Shown here in pieces: positions 1 through 9,808 of a stretch of 64,000 nt of DNA (within the stretch, counting starts at the first letter, position 1; each line of letters begins with the position of its first letter). The notes below the pieces were generated by a model that searched no databases, had not been told where the DNA came from, and worked only from the letters and a program-made list of their open reading frames with translations. The position numbers were made by a program, and so were the translations under genes. The DNA comes from SIG607 sp045605385 (GTDB lineage: Bacteria > Bacillota > Clostridia > Oscillospirales > Acutalibacteraceae), in NCBI GenBank assembly GCA_045605385.1, contig JAZUPW010000031.1, forward strand, positions 53,008-117,007. The letters are read 5' to 3'.

Positions 1-281
1 GCCGTTGCAAATGGCGGAAGAATGAAAAGTCCGCCGTTTTTTCTGTCAAGGTCAAAAGATTTACCGCCGCCTAAATGTTCCATAAGCGATTGATAATTCT
101 GCTTTGTAATTATACCCACCTGACTGATACCTGCATTAACAAGATTTGAAAGTGAAAAATCTATTAAACGGTAACGCGCGCCAAAAGGAAGCGAACCCAT
201 AGAACGAAGCGCCGTTAAATCAGGCACAAGGTCATCGTGAACGTTAGCATAAACAAGTCCTAAAATATTATTTGTTCTCAT
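1..281 (-). CDS. glgD: GlgD, glucose-1-phosphate adenylyltransferase-like subunit (partial)
   Basis: Only the first ~93 codons are in the window; the gene runs off the left edge. The N-terminus has the nucleotidyltransferase-like SLPFGARYRLIDFSLSN segment and the GGGKSFDLDR region shared with GlgC, but not the canonical GGxGxRL signature at the start, which is the hallmark of the GlgD (non-canonical, probably regulatory) subunit of Firmicute ADP-glucose pyrophosphorylase. The ATG at 281-279 overlaps the glgC stop in an ATGA, and an AAGGAGGG ribosome binding site lies inside the glgC 3' end (291-298), so translation is probably coupled. It is expected to pair with GlgC to supply ADP-glucose for glycogen. 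Confidence 0.9.
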   Translation of the reverse strand, partial: MRTNNILGLVYANVHDDLVPDLTALRSMGSLPFGARYRLIDFSLSNLVNAGISQVGIITKQNYQSLMEHLGGGKSFDLDRKNGGLFILPPFAT

Positions 282-1495
282 ATTGTTTCGCCCTCCTTAA
301 CGTTTTTGCTTACCATTTGTTTGGCGGTAACGGTTGCTCCCTTACCTATTTTTACCCCTTCGCCGATTACGGGTATACCCCATTTTTCAATATCTTTTAC
401 GTTCTGCGGATTTTCGCCAACCACAGCGCCCGAATTAACCGTAACGTTTTCGGCAACTATAGCATACTGCACGTGAGCGCCTTTTTTAATTACAGTTCCC
501 GGCATAATAAGCGAATACTCTACCGTTGCGCCTTCTTCAATAATTACGTTTTCAAAAAGAATAGAATAATCAAGTGTTCCGTAAACTTCGCAGCCGTCAC
601 TTACAAGTGAATTTTCAACCGAAGCGGTAGCAGATATATACTGCGGCGGGTAAGAATTTGTTCTTGAATATATTTTCCAATCAACGCTGTCAAGTTTTAA
701 ATCTTCTTTCGGATTAAGCAAATCAAGGTTTGCATCCCAAAGCGATTCAACCGTTCCTACGTCTTTCCAATAACCTTCAAAACGGTATACCGTCATTTTT
801 TCTCCGCTATTAAGCATTGCAGGAATAACGTCTTTACCGAAGTCGTTGCTTGAAGCCTTATTCTTTTCATCCTCTGTAAGATATTTCTTTAGTTTATCCC
901 AAGAGAACACATAAATACCCATAGAAGCAAGATTGCTTTTGGGATGTTCGGGTTTTTCTTCAAACTCATAAATAGTATCGTTTTCATCTACATTCATAAT
1001 GCCGAAACGGGTGGCTTCTTCCATAGAAACTTCCATAACGGCAATAGTGCAGTCGGAACCTGTTTGTTTGTGAACGTTTATCATTTCGGAATAGTCCATT
1101 TTGTAAATATGGTCACCCGAAAGCACCAACACGTATTCAGGGTCATAGCGTTCAATAAACGGAATATTCTGATAAATTGCATTTGCAGTTCCTTTATACC
1201 AATCGCCGCCCTTGCTTTTCTGATAAGGAGGCAATATATGAACACCGCCGCCTATTCTGTCAAGATCCCACGGTTTACCGCTTCCGATATAATCGTTTAA
1301 TTCAAGCGGCTGATACTGCGTAAGCACACCTACTGTATCAATTCCCGAATTAATACAGTTAGAAAGCGGAAAATCTATTATTCTGTATTTTCCGCCGTAA
1401 GGCACAGCAGGTTTAGCCTGTCGTTTTGTAAGAACTCCAAGTCTTGATCCCTGACCGCCTGCAAGAAGCATTGCTACACATTCAGTTTTTTTCAT
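278..1495 (-). CDS. glgC: Glucose-1-phosphate adenylyltransferase GlgC
   Basis: 405 aa, normal length. It makes ADP-glucose from glucose-1-phosphate and ATP, the committed step of bacterial glycogen synthesis, in the cytoplasm. The nucleotide-binding signature LAGGQGSRLGVLTKRQAKPA is at residues ~11-30, followed by PYGGKYRIIDFPLSN; a C-terminal left-handed beta-helix with hexapeptide-like repeats (TVIKKGAHVQYAIVAENV region) fills the last ~110 residues. It is the middle gene of glgB-glgC-glgD: 16 bp after glgB and a 4-bp ATGA overlap with glgD. A TCTGGAG ribosome binding site precedes the ATG. The family and length agree well, so the call is firm. Confidence 0.97.
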   Translation of the reverse strand: MKKTECVAMLLAGGQGSRLGVLTKRQAKPAVPYGGKYRIIDFPLSNCINSGIDTVGVLTQYQPLELNDYIGSGKPWDLDRIGGGVHILPPYQKSKGGDWYKGTANAIYQNIPFIERYDPEYVLVLSGDHIYKMDYSEMINVHKQTGSDCTIAVMEVSMEEATRFGIMNVDENDTIYEFEEKPEHPKSNLASMGIYVFSWDKLKKYLTEDEKNKASSNDFGKDVIPAMLNSGEKMTVYRFEGYWKDVGTVESLWDANLDLLNPKEDLKLDSVDWKIYSRTNSYPPQYISATASVENSLVSDGCEVYGTLDYSILFENVIIEEGATVEYSLIMPGTVIKKGAHVQYAIVAENVTVNSGAVVGENPQNVKDIEKWGIPVIGEGVKIGKGATVTAKQMVSKNVKEGETI

Positions 1496-1511
1496 AATAT
1501 CAACTCCAGAA

Positions 1512-3374
1512 TTATATCTTTTTCTTTTTAGAATTACGCTTTAAATACATTACCGACATTGGTGCAATAGAAAGAGAAATGCTGTCTTCATAGCCGTGCA
1601 TAGCCACTTTTTCGGATTTAAAAGATAATTTTTTATCTATTCTTCCGCCAAATGTGTTCATATCGCTGTGGAAAACCGTTCTGTAAGTTCCCGCTTCGGG
1701 AATGCCTATTCTGTAGTTTTCCCTTGCAACAGGAACAAAATTACAAACCACTATTATTTCCTCGCCGTTTTTATCTATACGCCTGAACGAAATAATACTT
1801 TGTTCGTTATCATCGTTTGATATCCACTTAAATCCTTCCCACGAAAAATCAATTTCATAAAATGCAGGTGTGGATTTATAGAACTTATTAAGTTCTTTTA
1901 CGTAAGACTGCATATTTTTATGCTGTTCGTACTGAAGCAGTAACCAATCAAGTTCCTTTTTATAATCCCATTCAATAAATTGAGCAAATTCCTGCCCCAT
2001 AAACAAAAGTTTTTTACCTGGGTGCGCCATCATATAGGCGTAAAATGCTTTAAGATTTCTGAATTTATCTTCATACTCGCCCGGCATTTTATTTATCATA
2101 GAGCACTTTCCGTGAACAACTTCATCGTGCGAAATAGGAAGCACAAAGTTTTCGCTGAAAGCATAAAAGAACGAAAACGTTAAACAGTTGTGGTTATATT
2201 TGCGGAAAAGCGGGTCAAGAGAAGTATAACGGAGCATATCGTTCATCCAGCCCATATTCCACTTAAAGTTAAAACCAAGTCCGCCGTCAACTTCGGGTTT
2301 TGTAACCATAGGCCATGCGGTAGATTCTTCGGCTATCATAAGCACCGAAGGGTTAACTTCAAACGCCGCTCTGTTAAGTTGTCTTAAAAATTCAACCGCT
2401 TCAAGATTTTCTCTGCCGCCGAAACCGTTAGGCAGCCATTCACCGTCTTTTCTGCCATAATCAAGATACAGCATTGAAGCAACGGCATCTACCCTTAAGC
2501 CGTCTATATGGTATTCTTCAAGCCAGAAACAGGCGCTTGAAATAAGGAAACTCATAACTTCGGGTTTGCCGTAATCAAAAACCGCCGTACCCCATTCCTT
2601 ATGCTCCCCTTTTCTTGGATCGGAATATTCAAAAAGCGGTGTTGAATCAAAACGGTAAAGTCCGTGTTCATCTTTAGGGAAATGTGCAGGAACCCAATCG
2701 AGTATTACGCCAATATTATTTTGATGCATAATATCAACAAATTTTTTAAAGCCTTCGGGTGTTCCGTAACGGGAGGTTGGGGCAAAATATCCGTTAACCT
2801 GATATCCCCAAGAACCTTCAAACGGATATTCAGTAACCGGCATAAGTTCAATATGCGTGTATCCCATTTTCTTAACGTATTTTGAAAGTTGCTTTGCTAA
2901 AGAAACGTAATCAAGAGTATTCCCGTCTTCGTAACGCATAAATGAGCCCAAGTGAACTTCATAAATATTTACGGGCGAAGAATATATATCATTTTTTTCA
3001 CGTTCAGAAAGCCATACTCTGTCTGTCCATTTATATGAATCTTCATAAAATTTAGAACTGTTACCGGGAGCAGTTTCAAAATGTCTGGCAAACGGATCTG
3101 ATTTTAAAACCGTATTACCACCCGCTGTTATGGCATATTTATAATTATCGAAATTTTTTATATTTTTTATACTTGCTTCAAATACACCGTTATTAAGTTT
3201 TTGCATTACGTCGGCATCTTTATTCCAGTTATTAAAATCGCCAACCACGCTTACACATTCGGCATTTGGCGCCCATACCCTGAAAACAACGCTGTCACCG
3301 TTTGAAAACGAGCCAAGATAACGGTGCATATCATTCCTTATCTGCGAATGAAAATCACGAATTTCCGAAAGCAT
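1512..3374 (-). CDS. glgB: 1,4-alpha-glucan branching enzyme GlgB
   Basis: 620 aa GH13 enzyme that introduces alpha-1,6 branches into glycogen. An N-terminal CBM48-like domain (about residues 20-105, FRVWAPNAECVSVVGDFNNW) is followed by the TIM barrel with the four GH13 regions: DWVPAHF (~226-232), DGLRVDAV with nucleophile D296, AEES with acid/base E349, and SHDEVVHGK with D417. The C-terminal beta domain follows. The length matches short Firmicute GlgB. It is the first gene of the glycogen operon, with a good SD (AGGGAGG) 5-8 bases before the ATG and its own sigma-A promoter. Confidence 0.97.
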   Translation of the reverse strand: MLSEIRDFHSQIRNDMHRYLGSFSNGDSVVFRVWAPNAECVSVVGDFNNWNKDADVMQKLNNGVFEASIKNIKNFDNYKYAITAGGNTVLKSDPFARHFETAPGNSSKFYEDSYKWTDRVWLSEREKNDIYSSPVNIYEVHLGSFMRYEDGNTLDYVSLAKQLSKYVKKMGYTHIELMPVTEYPFEGSWGYQVNGYFAPTSRYGTPEGFKKFVDIMHQNNIGVILDWVPAHFPKDEHGLYRFDSTPLFEYSDPRKGEHKEWGTAVFDYGKPEVMSFLISSACFWLEEYHIDGLRVDAVASMLYLDYGRKDGEWLPNGFGGRENLEAVEFLRQLNRAAFEVNPSVLMIAEESTAWPMVTKPEVDGGLGFNFKWNMGWMNDMLRYTSLDPLFRKYNHNCLTFSFFYAFSENFVLPISHDEVVHGKCSMINKMPGEYEDKFRNLKAFYAYMMAHPGKKLLFMGQEFAQFIEWDYKKELDWLLLQYEQHKNMQSYVKELNKFYKSTPAFYEIDFSWEGFKWISNDDNEQSIISFRRIDKNGEEIIVVCNFVPVARENYRIGIPEAGTYRTVFHSDMNTFGGRIDKKLSFKSEKVAMHGYEDSISLSIAPMSVMYLKRNSKKKKI

Positions 3375-3412
3375 ACCTTTCCTCCCTAAAAAACATACTT
3401 CTTCTAACTAAT

Positions 3413-3441
3413 ATAATACCAAACATTCAGTGAAATTTCAA
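3413..3441 (-). promoter_or_regulatory. Sigma-A promoter of glgBCD
   Basis: Read on the minus strand: TTGAAA (3441-3436), 17-bp spacer, TATTAT (3418-3413), about 40 bp upstream of the glgB start. No second promoter is visible before glgC or glgD. Confidence 0.75.
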
Positions 3442-3533
3442 GGGAAAATTAGCAAAAATAAAGCAAGTTAATAGAAAATTTTAGCAAATTTTTATTAAAT
3501 TTCAACAAATTTAAACATATTTTTACCAATAAC

Positions 3534-3575
3534 AAAAAGGTTACTCTGCTTTTTAAAGCAGAATAACCTTTTTTT
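3534..3575 (-). terminator. Terminator of the first GH16 gene
   Basis: A ~16-bp stem (AAGGTTATTCTGCTTT against AAAGCAGAGTAACCTT, one mismatch) followed by a T run on the minus strand, directly after the stop codon at 3579. It separates this gene from glgB. Confidence 0.85.
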
Positions 3576-3578
3576 AAA

Positions 3579-6500
3579 TTAATATATCTTTATTTCTTCG
3601 TTTTCGTTCTGGTAAATTCTCACGTAGTCAATTGCGTAATCGGCATAACCGTTTTCGAAATTAAGTTTATCGGCATAAGAAGGATGCATAAAGTTATTCC
3701 AGGAAAGATAATAGAAATCGTGGAAACATTCCATACCGGGAACAGACGTATCGTAATCATGCGCATCATCTATATAAACAGTGTAATAACATTCGCCGTC
3801 TATATAAAGTTTAATATACAAATCGGTCCATTCAAAACCGTAAATGTGGTATTCATTTTTAAGATTTTCAGAATTTTCAAAATAATATCTGTAATTGCCT
3901 TCGTGGGTACTAACATCAACTTCGCCTGCATTATGTGAAGTACAGCCTTGGTAACCATTATACCACTTATGCAACGAGAAGGATGTAGAACGGCTCTGCC
4001 ACCAGGTTTCAATAACATCTATTTCACCGTAATATCTGAAATCTTCGGGTAATAATTTCTTATCAGGCTGCATCCAGAAACTGAACCACATACCGTACAT
4101 ATAAGGTAATTTTGCGCGCATTTCAAGATAACCGTGCTTAAATGACATTCTGTCTACCGTAGTAAGGCTTGGAGCAGTTGTAAAGGTGTTATTAGTGCTG
4201 TCTTTTGTCATACGAAGAACAAGGCTTCCCGAATCAATAAAGTAATGGTCTGAATCGTTTGCGCAAAACAGCGTTACACCGTCGGGAGACATTGTCTGAG
4301 CGCTTGTATTAAGTTTTTTAGCCAACTGGTCTGTGTGGGTTTCGGTTTCAAACTCTACGTTCCAAACAAGTTTTCTGTTTTTATCGGTTGTAAGAGCGAA
4401 ACTACCCTCATTATGATATCCTGCTAATGCCGCAACCTCTTTTACGGTATAACTTGCAGGATCGCTGTATAAAGTATAAGTCTTGCCGTTTTGTTCATAC
4501 ACTACGTAACCTCTTGCATAGAAACGGTCAACATCGTTAAACTTACCGTTTGCGGGCGCAATATCACTTATATAGCAAGAATAAAAAAGTTGTTCGGTTG
4601 TATCATCGTAACTCTTAATATTCCAACATTTATAAAGTTCGGTTGTGTTTAAATCGTAAACGTATTTACTGTCGGCGCCTTCGCGCTTAAGGTCGTAAGA
4701 ATCATCAAGACCTTTTGCAACCAAAATACCGCGGGAAACAACCTTGTACTGCCTGCCTGCAACAAAAACGTCACTGCCGTCGGTGGTATCATAACCGAAG
4801 TAGAATCTTAATGCCTGAGCATTTTTTGGATTAAAGTTTTTAAGCATTGAAACACCGCCGCAAACCACGGTATTTACTTTACTTACTTCAACTTTTTTCC
4901 ACACAACGGTACATTTATCAGAAAGAACGTCGCTGATACTTAAAACCTGTAAAAGATTATTCGCTTTAAAGGTTTCAAGAGACGGTGTAGTTATATACAA
5001 AGCAACCTTTTTATCGGTGGTTGTGGGGGTTAAACGCACTTTATCGCCTTCGGTATGAAATACTACGTCGTGACCGTCAGTGTGTCCGTATTCGCCGAAT
5101 GTATTAACAGGCACCGTTTCACCGTCAACGTCATAAAGTTTCATTTCACCCGAATAAAGCAACGCATTTGTATTTAAACCTGCGCCTAAATAATAATCGG
5201 CATAACCGCCGGTGTTTTGCGAATTATCAAACGTATAAGTAAGTTCAACCTTATAGGTGGTATCGGGCTCTACAATAAATGCTTCGCCGTTTTCATCGCG
5301 TAAGATATAATCGCTCTTATCGTATCCGTACCAAATACGGTTGTTTCTATCACGTTTTTCGTGTTTAAGTCCGCTTTCATCGGCAACTGCTGTGTTGCCG
5401 TCGGCTTCTGCGCCAAAGTGGCGATGCGCTTGTCCTTCACTTAAAAGGTCACCGTATTTACCGCCGTAAACACCGTAAGCGCCTACAAGTATTCTGTAGC
5501 ACCACCAGTTGTTTTCGCGCAAAGAATGCTTATATGCTTCCCATCCCTCGCCCGTTTCGGCGGAAGAAGAAACGCTAAAAGTATCCTTGTATTCCTGCAT
5601 TTTTGCATAAAGAGTTGTTTTACCGTTTGCAATAAATCCCGAACGCGCCTGATTTGTTAACTGTTCATCAAGATACCAACCTGCAAAATAATGGGTAGAT
5701 GTGTTTTCGGGTGCGCGGTCTATTGCATAATAGGTGCCACCCTCTATATTTTCGGCAACACCAAAAGTTTTACCGTCTACAACGTACTCAACACTTGCGC
5801 TGTATTTATCGGTTACGGTTATATCTTTAATTTCAAGAACGTTTGCGTTATAACCGCCGCCTACGTTAACGTAAATACCGAATGCGGTTAAATAATCACT
5901 GTTTTCTTCGCCTGTATTAATGGTATAAGTAACGGTACGCCAATCGTTAAAACCGCTTTCTAAAATATTAAACTGTGTAGCATCTGCAGAAGAAGTACCA
6001 AACCAATATTCGTTTCCGCCGCCCGAAATATCGTAATTCCAACGGCCTGTAAGTTCATCAGTTGATGCTATTTTCAAAATATTACCCTTAATACCGTCTG
6101 AATTTATATTCTGAGCATTTTCTTTCTTAACGCCGAAAATAGGCTGCATCTGAATATAAGAAACAATATTTTTAACTCTGTATTGAACTGTTATTTCGTA
6201 AGTAGTATTCCATCTACCTGTTAAAGCAGCACCGTTTTCATCATAAAACAACGTTGCGCCTCTGCCATTGTACTGGCCCGAAACAAATCTTGTGTAGGGG
6301 GCATCCTCTCCCTCAAGCACGTACTCTTTAGGGCCAAAACCGCCGTTAAGTTCATATCTTATTGAAGAGTAATACTTGCCGCCGAATGTATAAGGAAGAT
6401 AAATCATATCATTATTTGTTTTATCCCTTAAAATAACAGCATTTTTATCTGTAAAATTTTTATCCGAATATACTGCATACAAAGCAATATCGTTTGCATC

Positions 6501-6752
6501 CAAAGAAATTCCTTGTTCGTCTATAAATTTGCCTGTAACATCTTTCCAACCAACAAAGTTTTTATCAGCGGGAACCGATGACGGCATACGGTTTGGAACA
6601 TAAGTATCACCTATATTCAGACCCGTTACTTCAAAATCGGTTTTTCCTTGCGAAATGTAAACAACTTTAACCGCGTTATCTGCCGAAGCCGATATACTCA
6701 CACAGGTAAAAACCATAACAATTGCAAGTATTAAAGAAATAATTCTTTTCAC
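3579..6752 (-). CDS. Secreted multi-module GH16 family glucanase-type protein
   Basis: 1057 aa from a GTG start at 6752; an in-frame TTG at 6758 is also possible, but GGGAG sits 9 bases before the GTG and the paralogues also begin MKRx/MKKx. Order: signal peptide (1-24); divergent InlB-like repeat (~30-98); jelly-roll-like region (~100-315); InlB B-repeat (~321-385, YFAGWYLDEQL...TLYAKM); an uncharacterised module with GAYG, KYGDLLSEG and AHRH (~388-630, HRH near 443); a module starting GGVSML (~632-785); GH16 domain (~790-1057). The motif EIDVIE gives E910 (nucleophile), D912 and E915 (acid/base), the beta-bulge type seen in laminarinases and agarases. It is probably an extracellular endo-glycanase; the substrate is unknown. 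There is no dockerin, sortase motif or membrane anchor. Confidence 0.85.
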   Translation of the reverse strand: MKRIISLILAIVMVFTCVSISASADNAVKVVYISQGKTDFEVTGLNIGDTYVPNRMPSSVPADKNFVGWKDVTGKFIDEQGISLDANDIALYAVYSDKNFTDKNAVILRDKTNNDMIYLPYTFGGKYYSSIRYELNGGFGPKEYVLEGEDAPYTRFVSGQYNGRGATLFYDENGAALTGRWNTTYEITVQYRVKNIVSYIQMQPIFGVKKENAQNINSDGIKGNILKIASTDELTGRWNYDISGGGNEYWFGTSSADATQFNILESGFNDWRTVTYTINTGEENSDYLTAFGIYVNVGGGYNANVLEIKDITVTDKYSASVEYVVDGKTFGVAENIEGGTYYAIDRAPENTSTHYFAGWYLDEQLTNQARSGFIANGKTTLYAKMQEYKDTFSVSSSAETGEGWEAYKHSLRENNWWCYRILVGAYGVYGGKYGDLLSEGQAHRHFGAEADGNTAVADESGLKHEKRDRNNRIWYGYDKSDYILRDENGEAFIVEPDTTYKVELTYTFDNSQNTGGYADYYLGAGLNTNALLYSGEMKLYDVDGETVPVNTFGEYGHTDGHDVVFHTEGDKVRLTPTTTDKKVALYITTPSLETFKANNLLQVLSISDVLSDKCTVVWKKVEVSKVNTVVCGGVSMLKNFNPKNAQALRFYFGYDTTDGSDVFVAGRQYKVVSRGILVAKGLDDSYDLKREGADSKYVYDLNTTELYKCWNIKSYDDTTEQLFYSCYISDIAPANGKFNDVDRFYARGYVVYEQNGKTYTLYSDPASYTVKEVAALAGYHNEGSFALTTDKNRKLVWNVEFETETHTDQLAKKLNTSAQTMSPDGVTLFCANDSDHYFIDSGSLVLRMTKDSTNNTFTTAPSLTTVDRMSFKHGYLEMRAKLPYMYGMWFSFWMQPDKKLLPEDFRYYGEIDVIETWWQSRSTSFSLHKWYNGYQGCTSHNAGEVDVSTHEGNYRYYFENSENLKNEYHIYGFEWTDLYIKLYIDGECYYTVYIDDAHDYDTSVPGMECFHDFYYLSWNNFMHPSYADKLNFENGYADYAIDYVRIYQNENEEIKIY

Positions 6753-6790
6753 ACACAATCTCTCCCATTATTAGTAAAATATACATAATT

Positions 6791-6819
6791 ATTATACAAC
6801 ACATCAAACAAATTGTCAA
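6791..6819 (-). promoter_or_regulatory. Perfect-consensus sigma-A promoter
   Basis: Minus strand: TTGACA (6819-6814), exactly 17 bp, TATAAT (6796-6791), ~40 bp before the GH16 gene start. It lies immediately after the terminator of the upstream paralogue. A 12/12 match to consensus suggests strong expression. Confidence 0.9.
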
Positions 6820-6828
6820 ATATAAATA

Positions 6829-6859
6829 AACCTATCTTACTTATAAAGCAAGATAGGTT
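6829..6859 (-). terminator. Terminator of the second GH16 gene
   Basis: A 10-bp stem AACCTATCTT/AAGATAGGTT with an inner CTT/AAG pairing, placed just after the stop at 6865. The T tract is interrupted (TTTATTTATATTT on the minus strand), so termination may be incomplete. Confidence 0.65.
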
Positions 6860-6864
6860 CTTAA

Positions 6865-9672
6865 TTAATAAACTACTATATCCTCGTTTTCGTTCTGGTA
6901 AAGCCTTACGTAATCTATTGCATAATCAGCATATCCGTTTTCAAGTTTTGTTTCTTCTGCGTGTGTAATATACATCCAGTTGTTCCAACACAAATAGTAA
7001 TAATCGTGGAAACATTCCATACCTGGATACTCTTCTGAATAATCGTTTGCTTCATCTATATAAATAGTATAATAACAATATCCGTCTACGTAAGCCTTTA
7101 AATACTCAGGAGTCCATTCAAAACCGTAAATATGGTATTCATTCTTTAAGTTTACGTCTTTTGGGAAAGTAAATTTATAATTACCCTCGTGTTTGCTTAC
7201 GTCGGTACCCGTACTATACTGACCAACTGCGCCCTTGTAGCCATCATACCACTTGCCAACCGAGAAGGTAAGACCTCTTGCCTGCCACCAGGTTTCAAAA
7301 ATATCTATTTCTCCGTAATACCTGAAATTTTCAGGCAAAAGTTTTTTATCAGGCTGCATCCACCAACTGTAAAACATATAATACCCGTAGTCTAATTTTG
7401 CGCGCATTTCAAGATAACCGTATTTAAAGGACATTCTGTCTACAGTAGTAAGACTCGGCGCGGTTTTAAACTTATTGGTAGCCTCGTCTTTTGTAAGACG
7501 AAGTACCAAAGCGCCATCTTTTAAGAAATAATGTTCTTCATCGTTTGCAAATCGCAAAACATCCCAATCGGGTGCCATTGCATGAACGCCTGTGTTAAGT
7601 CTGTCATCAAGCTGTTTTGTATCGGTTTCATTTTCAAATTCAAGATTCCATACAAGGTTTCTCTTCTTATCGTTCGTAAGCGTGTAATTGCCTTCGTTAT
7701 GGTAAGCATTAAGAACAGCAACCTCTTTTACCGTATAACTTAACGGATCGCTGTATACTGTGTATAAATTTACACCCTTTTTGTAAACAATATATCCCCT
7801 TGCATAAAAACGCTCGGTATTATTATAATCACCGTTTATTGCCTTAATACCGCTCACACAGGCAGAATAACAAAGCTGTTCTTTTGCATCATCATAGCTT
7901 TTTACATTCCAACACTTGTAAAGTTCTGTTGTGTTTATATCGTAAACGTATTTCGAATCAGCATCTTCGCGTTCAATTTCATTTTCACCGCTAATGCCTT
8001 TGGAAATTAAAACACCTCGAGAAACAACCTCATATTGTGAATTTCCAAAAAACACGTTTTCACCATTGGTTGTATCGTAGGCAAAATAAAATCTTAACGC
8101 CTGAGTTTCATTCGCACTTTCGGTTTTAAGCATTGAAACACCGCCCTGTAATAAAGGGTTAATCTGTTTTACTTCAATGCCTTTAATATCAAGGTTGCAA
8201 TTTTCAGAAACAAAAGTATTCAAGCTTAAAACCTGTAAAAAATTGTTGTCAATATAAGCGCTCAGTTTCGGCGTGGTTATATAAAAAATAACCTTGTTCT
8301 TACTTTGCGTAGCGCGTAAGCGTAAACTCTCACTTTTATTAAAACCGGTTTCTAAATAAAGTTGTGCATATCCCTCGTTGTTTAAAGAATTGTCGAAGGT
8401 ATATTCAAGCGTAACCTTATATTCCGTATCAGGCTTAACGGTAAACTGTTCACCGTTTTCTTCATATAAAATCTCATTATCAAGATAAACAGAAGCGCTT
8501 TTCTTGTATTCCGTCATTTTTGCATAAAGCGTTGTTTTTTCTTCAAATACAAACGATGACGGTGCAGGCATTTTCGAATCAGCATCAAAATACCAACCCT
8601 CAAAATAATGGCTGTCGGTGTTCTCTGCAGCATAATCAACCGTGTAAAGACTACCGCTTTCAACGTTTTCGGCAACACTTACAACTTCACCGTTTGCAAC
8701 GTATCTTACGTCAGAATCATATTCACCGGTTACAGTAATATTTTTTATTTCAAGTGCATTTGCGTTGTTTTTTGCGCCAACGTTAACGTAAATACCAAAA
8801 ATCGGCAAATAATCAGCATTTTCTTCTCCCGTTTTAACGGTATAAGTAACGCTCCGCCAATCATTAAAACCACTTTCAAGTATATTATAATCTTTCGAAT
8901 CGGCAGAATTTTTACTAAACCAATACTCATAACCGGTTACAAGATTATAATCCCAACGTCTTGTAAGCGAAGACGTATGACCTGTGCGCAAAATTCTACC
9001 TTCATTTAACTTGTCTGCGTTCACGCCCTGCGCAAAATCTTTTTTAAATCCAAACACAGGCTGTAAATGAATTCTTGTTTCAATGCTCGGTATTCTGTAC
9101 TCAACGGTTATTTCATAAGTTTTATTCCACTCACCTTTAAGCGCAACGCCGTTATTATCAAATAGCCACGCAACACCCTTGCCGTTGTACTGTCCCGAGG
9201 TAAACCTTGTATACGGTGCATCTTCACCGTAATAAATAAATTCTTTAGGCCCGTAACCACCGTTCACTTCATAATCTATATAATGGTAATAATTGTCGTT
9301 ATATGTATACGGAAACTGTATTTTGTTATCTTCAAAGCATTTGCTGTTTAAAATAACCGCGTTTTTATTCATTAAATACTTATCGTTAAACACCGCATAT
9401 AAATTATTGGTTTCATTATTTAATAAAAATCCGTCGTTACCAATAAAATTACCGTTATCATCTCGCCAACCAACAAATATTTTACCTTTAGGAATAGCTG
9501 AGGGAAAACGGTCCGGAACAAAAGTATCGCCAATAAGTAGTTCGTTTACTTGCGTTTCTTTTATTCCGTTAACAATATACACAACTTCGGTAGTGCCATT
9601 TGCCAACGCAGGTACGTTTACAAGCGAAAAAATCATAACCAGTAAAACAAACAAACTTATTGTTCTTTTCAT
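6865..9672 (-). CDS. Secreted multi-module GH16 family protein, shortened paralogue
   Basis: 935 aa from ATG 9672, chosen because AAAGGGGAA precedes it and the signal peptide MKRTISLFVLLVMIF starts there; an upstream in-frame start would add 20 residues that overlap the promoter. Same order as the neighbouring paralogue: signal peptide, InlB-like repeat (~25-93), jelly-roll-like region (~95-315), InlB B-repeat (~317-385), an abbreviated module (~388-505), GGVSML module (~509-665), GH16 (~670-935). EIDIFE gives E788, D790 and E793. Compared with the 3579-6752 protein it lacks the ~80-residue GAYG/KYGD/HRH segment and a second ~45-residue stretch, both removed cleanly in frame. It is probably an extracellular endo-glycanase; substrate unknown. 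Confidence 0.85.
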   Translation of the reverse strand: MKRTISLFVLLVMIFSLVNVPALANGTTEVVYIVNGIKETQVNELLIGDTFVPDRFPSAIPKGKIFVGWRDDNGNFIGNDGFLLNNETNNLYAVFNDKYLMNKNAVILNSKCFEDNKIQFPYTYNDNYYHYIDYEVNGGYGPKEFIYYGEDAPYTRFTSGQYNGKGVAWLFDNNGVALKGEWNKTYEITVEYRIPSIETRIHLQPVFGFKKDFAQGVNADKLNEGRILRTGHTSSLTRRWDYNLVTGYEYWFSKNSADSKDYNILESGFNDWRSVTYTVKTGEENADYLPIFGIYVNVGAKNNANALEIKNITVTGEYDSDVRYVANGEVVSVAENVESGSLYTVDYAAENTDSHYFEGWYFDADSKMPAPSSFVFEEKTTLYAKMTEYKKSASVYLDNEILYEENGEQFTVKPDTEYKVTLEYTFDNSLNNEGYAQLYLETGFNKSESLRLRATQSKNKVIFYITTPKLSAYIDNNFLQVLSLNTFVSENCNLDIKGIEVKQINPLLQGGVSMLKTESANETQALRFYFAYDTTNGENVFFGNSQYEVVSRGVLISKGISGENEIEREDADSKYVYDINTTELYKCWNVKSYDDAKEQLCYSACVSGIKAINGDYNNTERFYARGYIVYKKGVNLYTVYSDPLSYTVKEVAVLNAYHNEGNYTLTNDKKRNLVWNLEFENETDTKQLDDRLNTGVHAMAPDWDVLRFANDEEHYFLKDGALVLRLTKDEATNKFKTAPSLTTVDRMSFKYGYLEMRAKLDYGYYMFYSWWMQPDKKLLPENFRYYGEIDIFETWWQARGLTFSVGKWYDGYKGAVGQYSTGTDVSKHEGNYKFTFPKDVNLKNEYHIYGFEWTPEYLKAYVDGYCYYTIYIDEANDYSEEYPGMECFHDYYYLCWNNWMYITHAEETKLENGYADYAIDYVRLYQNENEDIVVY

Positions 9673-9703
9673 ACCTATTCCCCTTTCGCAAATATATATT
9701 TTA

Positions 9704-9732
9704 ATTTTATACCATATTATTCTAAATGTCAA
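9704..9732 (-). promoter_or_regulatory. Sigma-A promoter of the second GH16 gene
   Basis: Minus strand: TTGACA (9732-9727), 17 bp, TAAAAT (9709-9704), ~32 bp before the ATG at 9672. Confidence 0.75.
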
Positions 9733-9740
9733 ATCAAATG

Positions 9741-9773
9741 GAAAGACCGACAGGTAATACCTGTCGGTCTTTC
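9741..9773 (-). terminator. Terminator of the large GH16 gene
   Basis: Perfect 14-bp stem (GAAAGACCGACAGG / CCTGTCGGTCTTTC) with a TAATA loop, 3' of the stop at 9809. Confidence 0.85.
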
Positions 9774-9808
9774 CGAAATAAAAGAAATATGTGTGTGAAA
9801 AAACTAAA

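Noticed and set aside
8608..9009. 133-codon plus-strand open frame opposite the second GH16 gene
   Set aside because: It is antisense to a clearly coding, domain-rich frame, has a composition of shadow translation and no plausible ribosome binding site.
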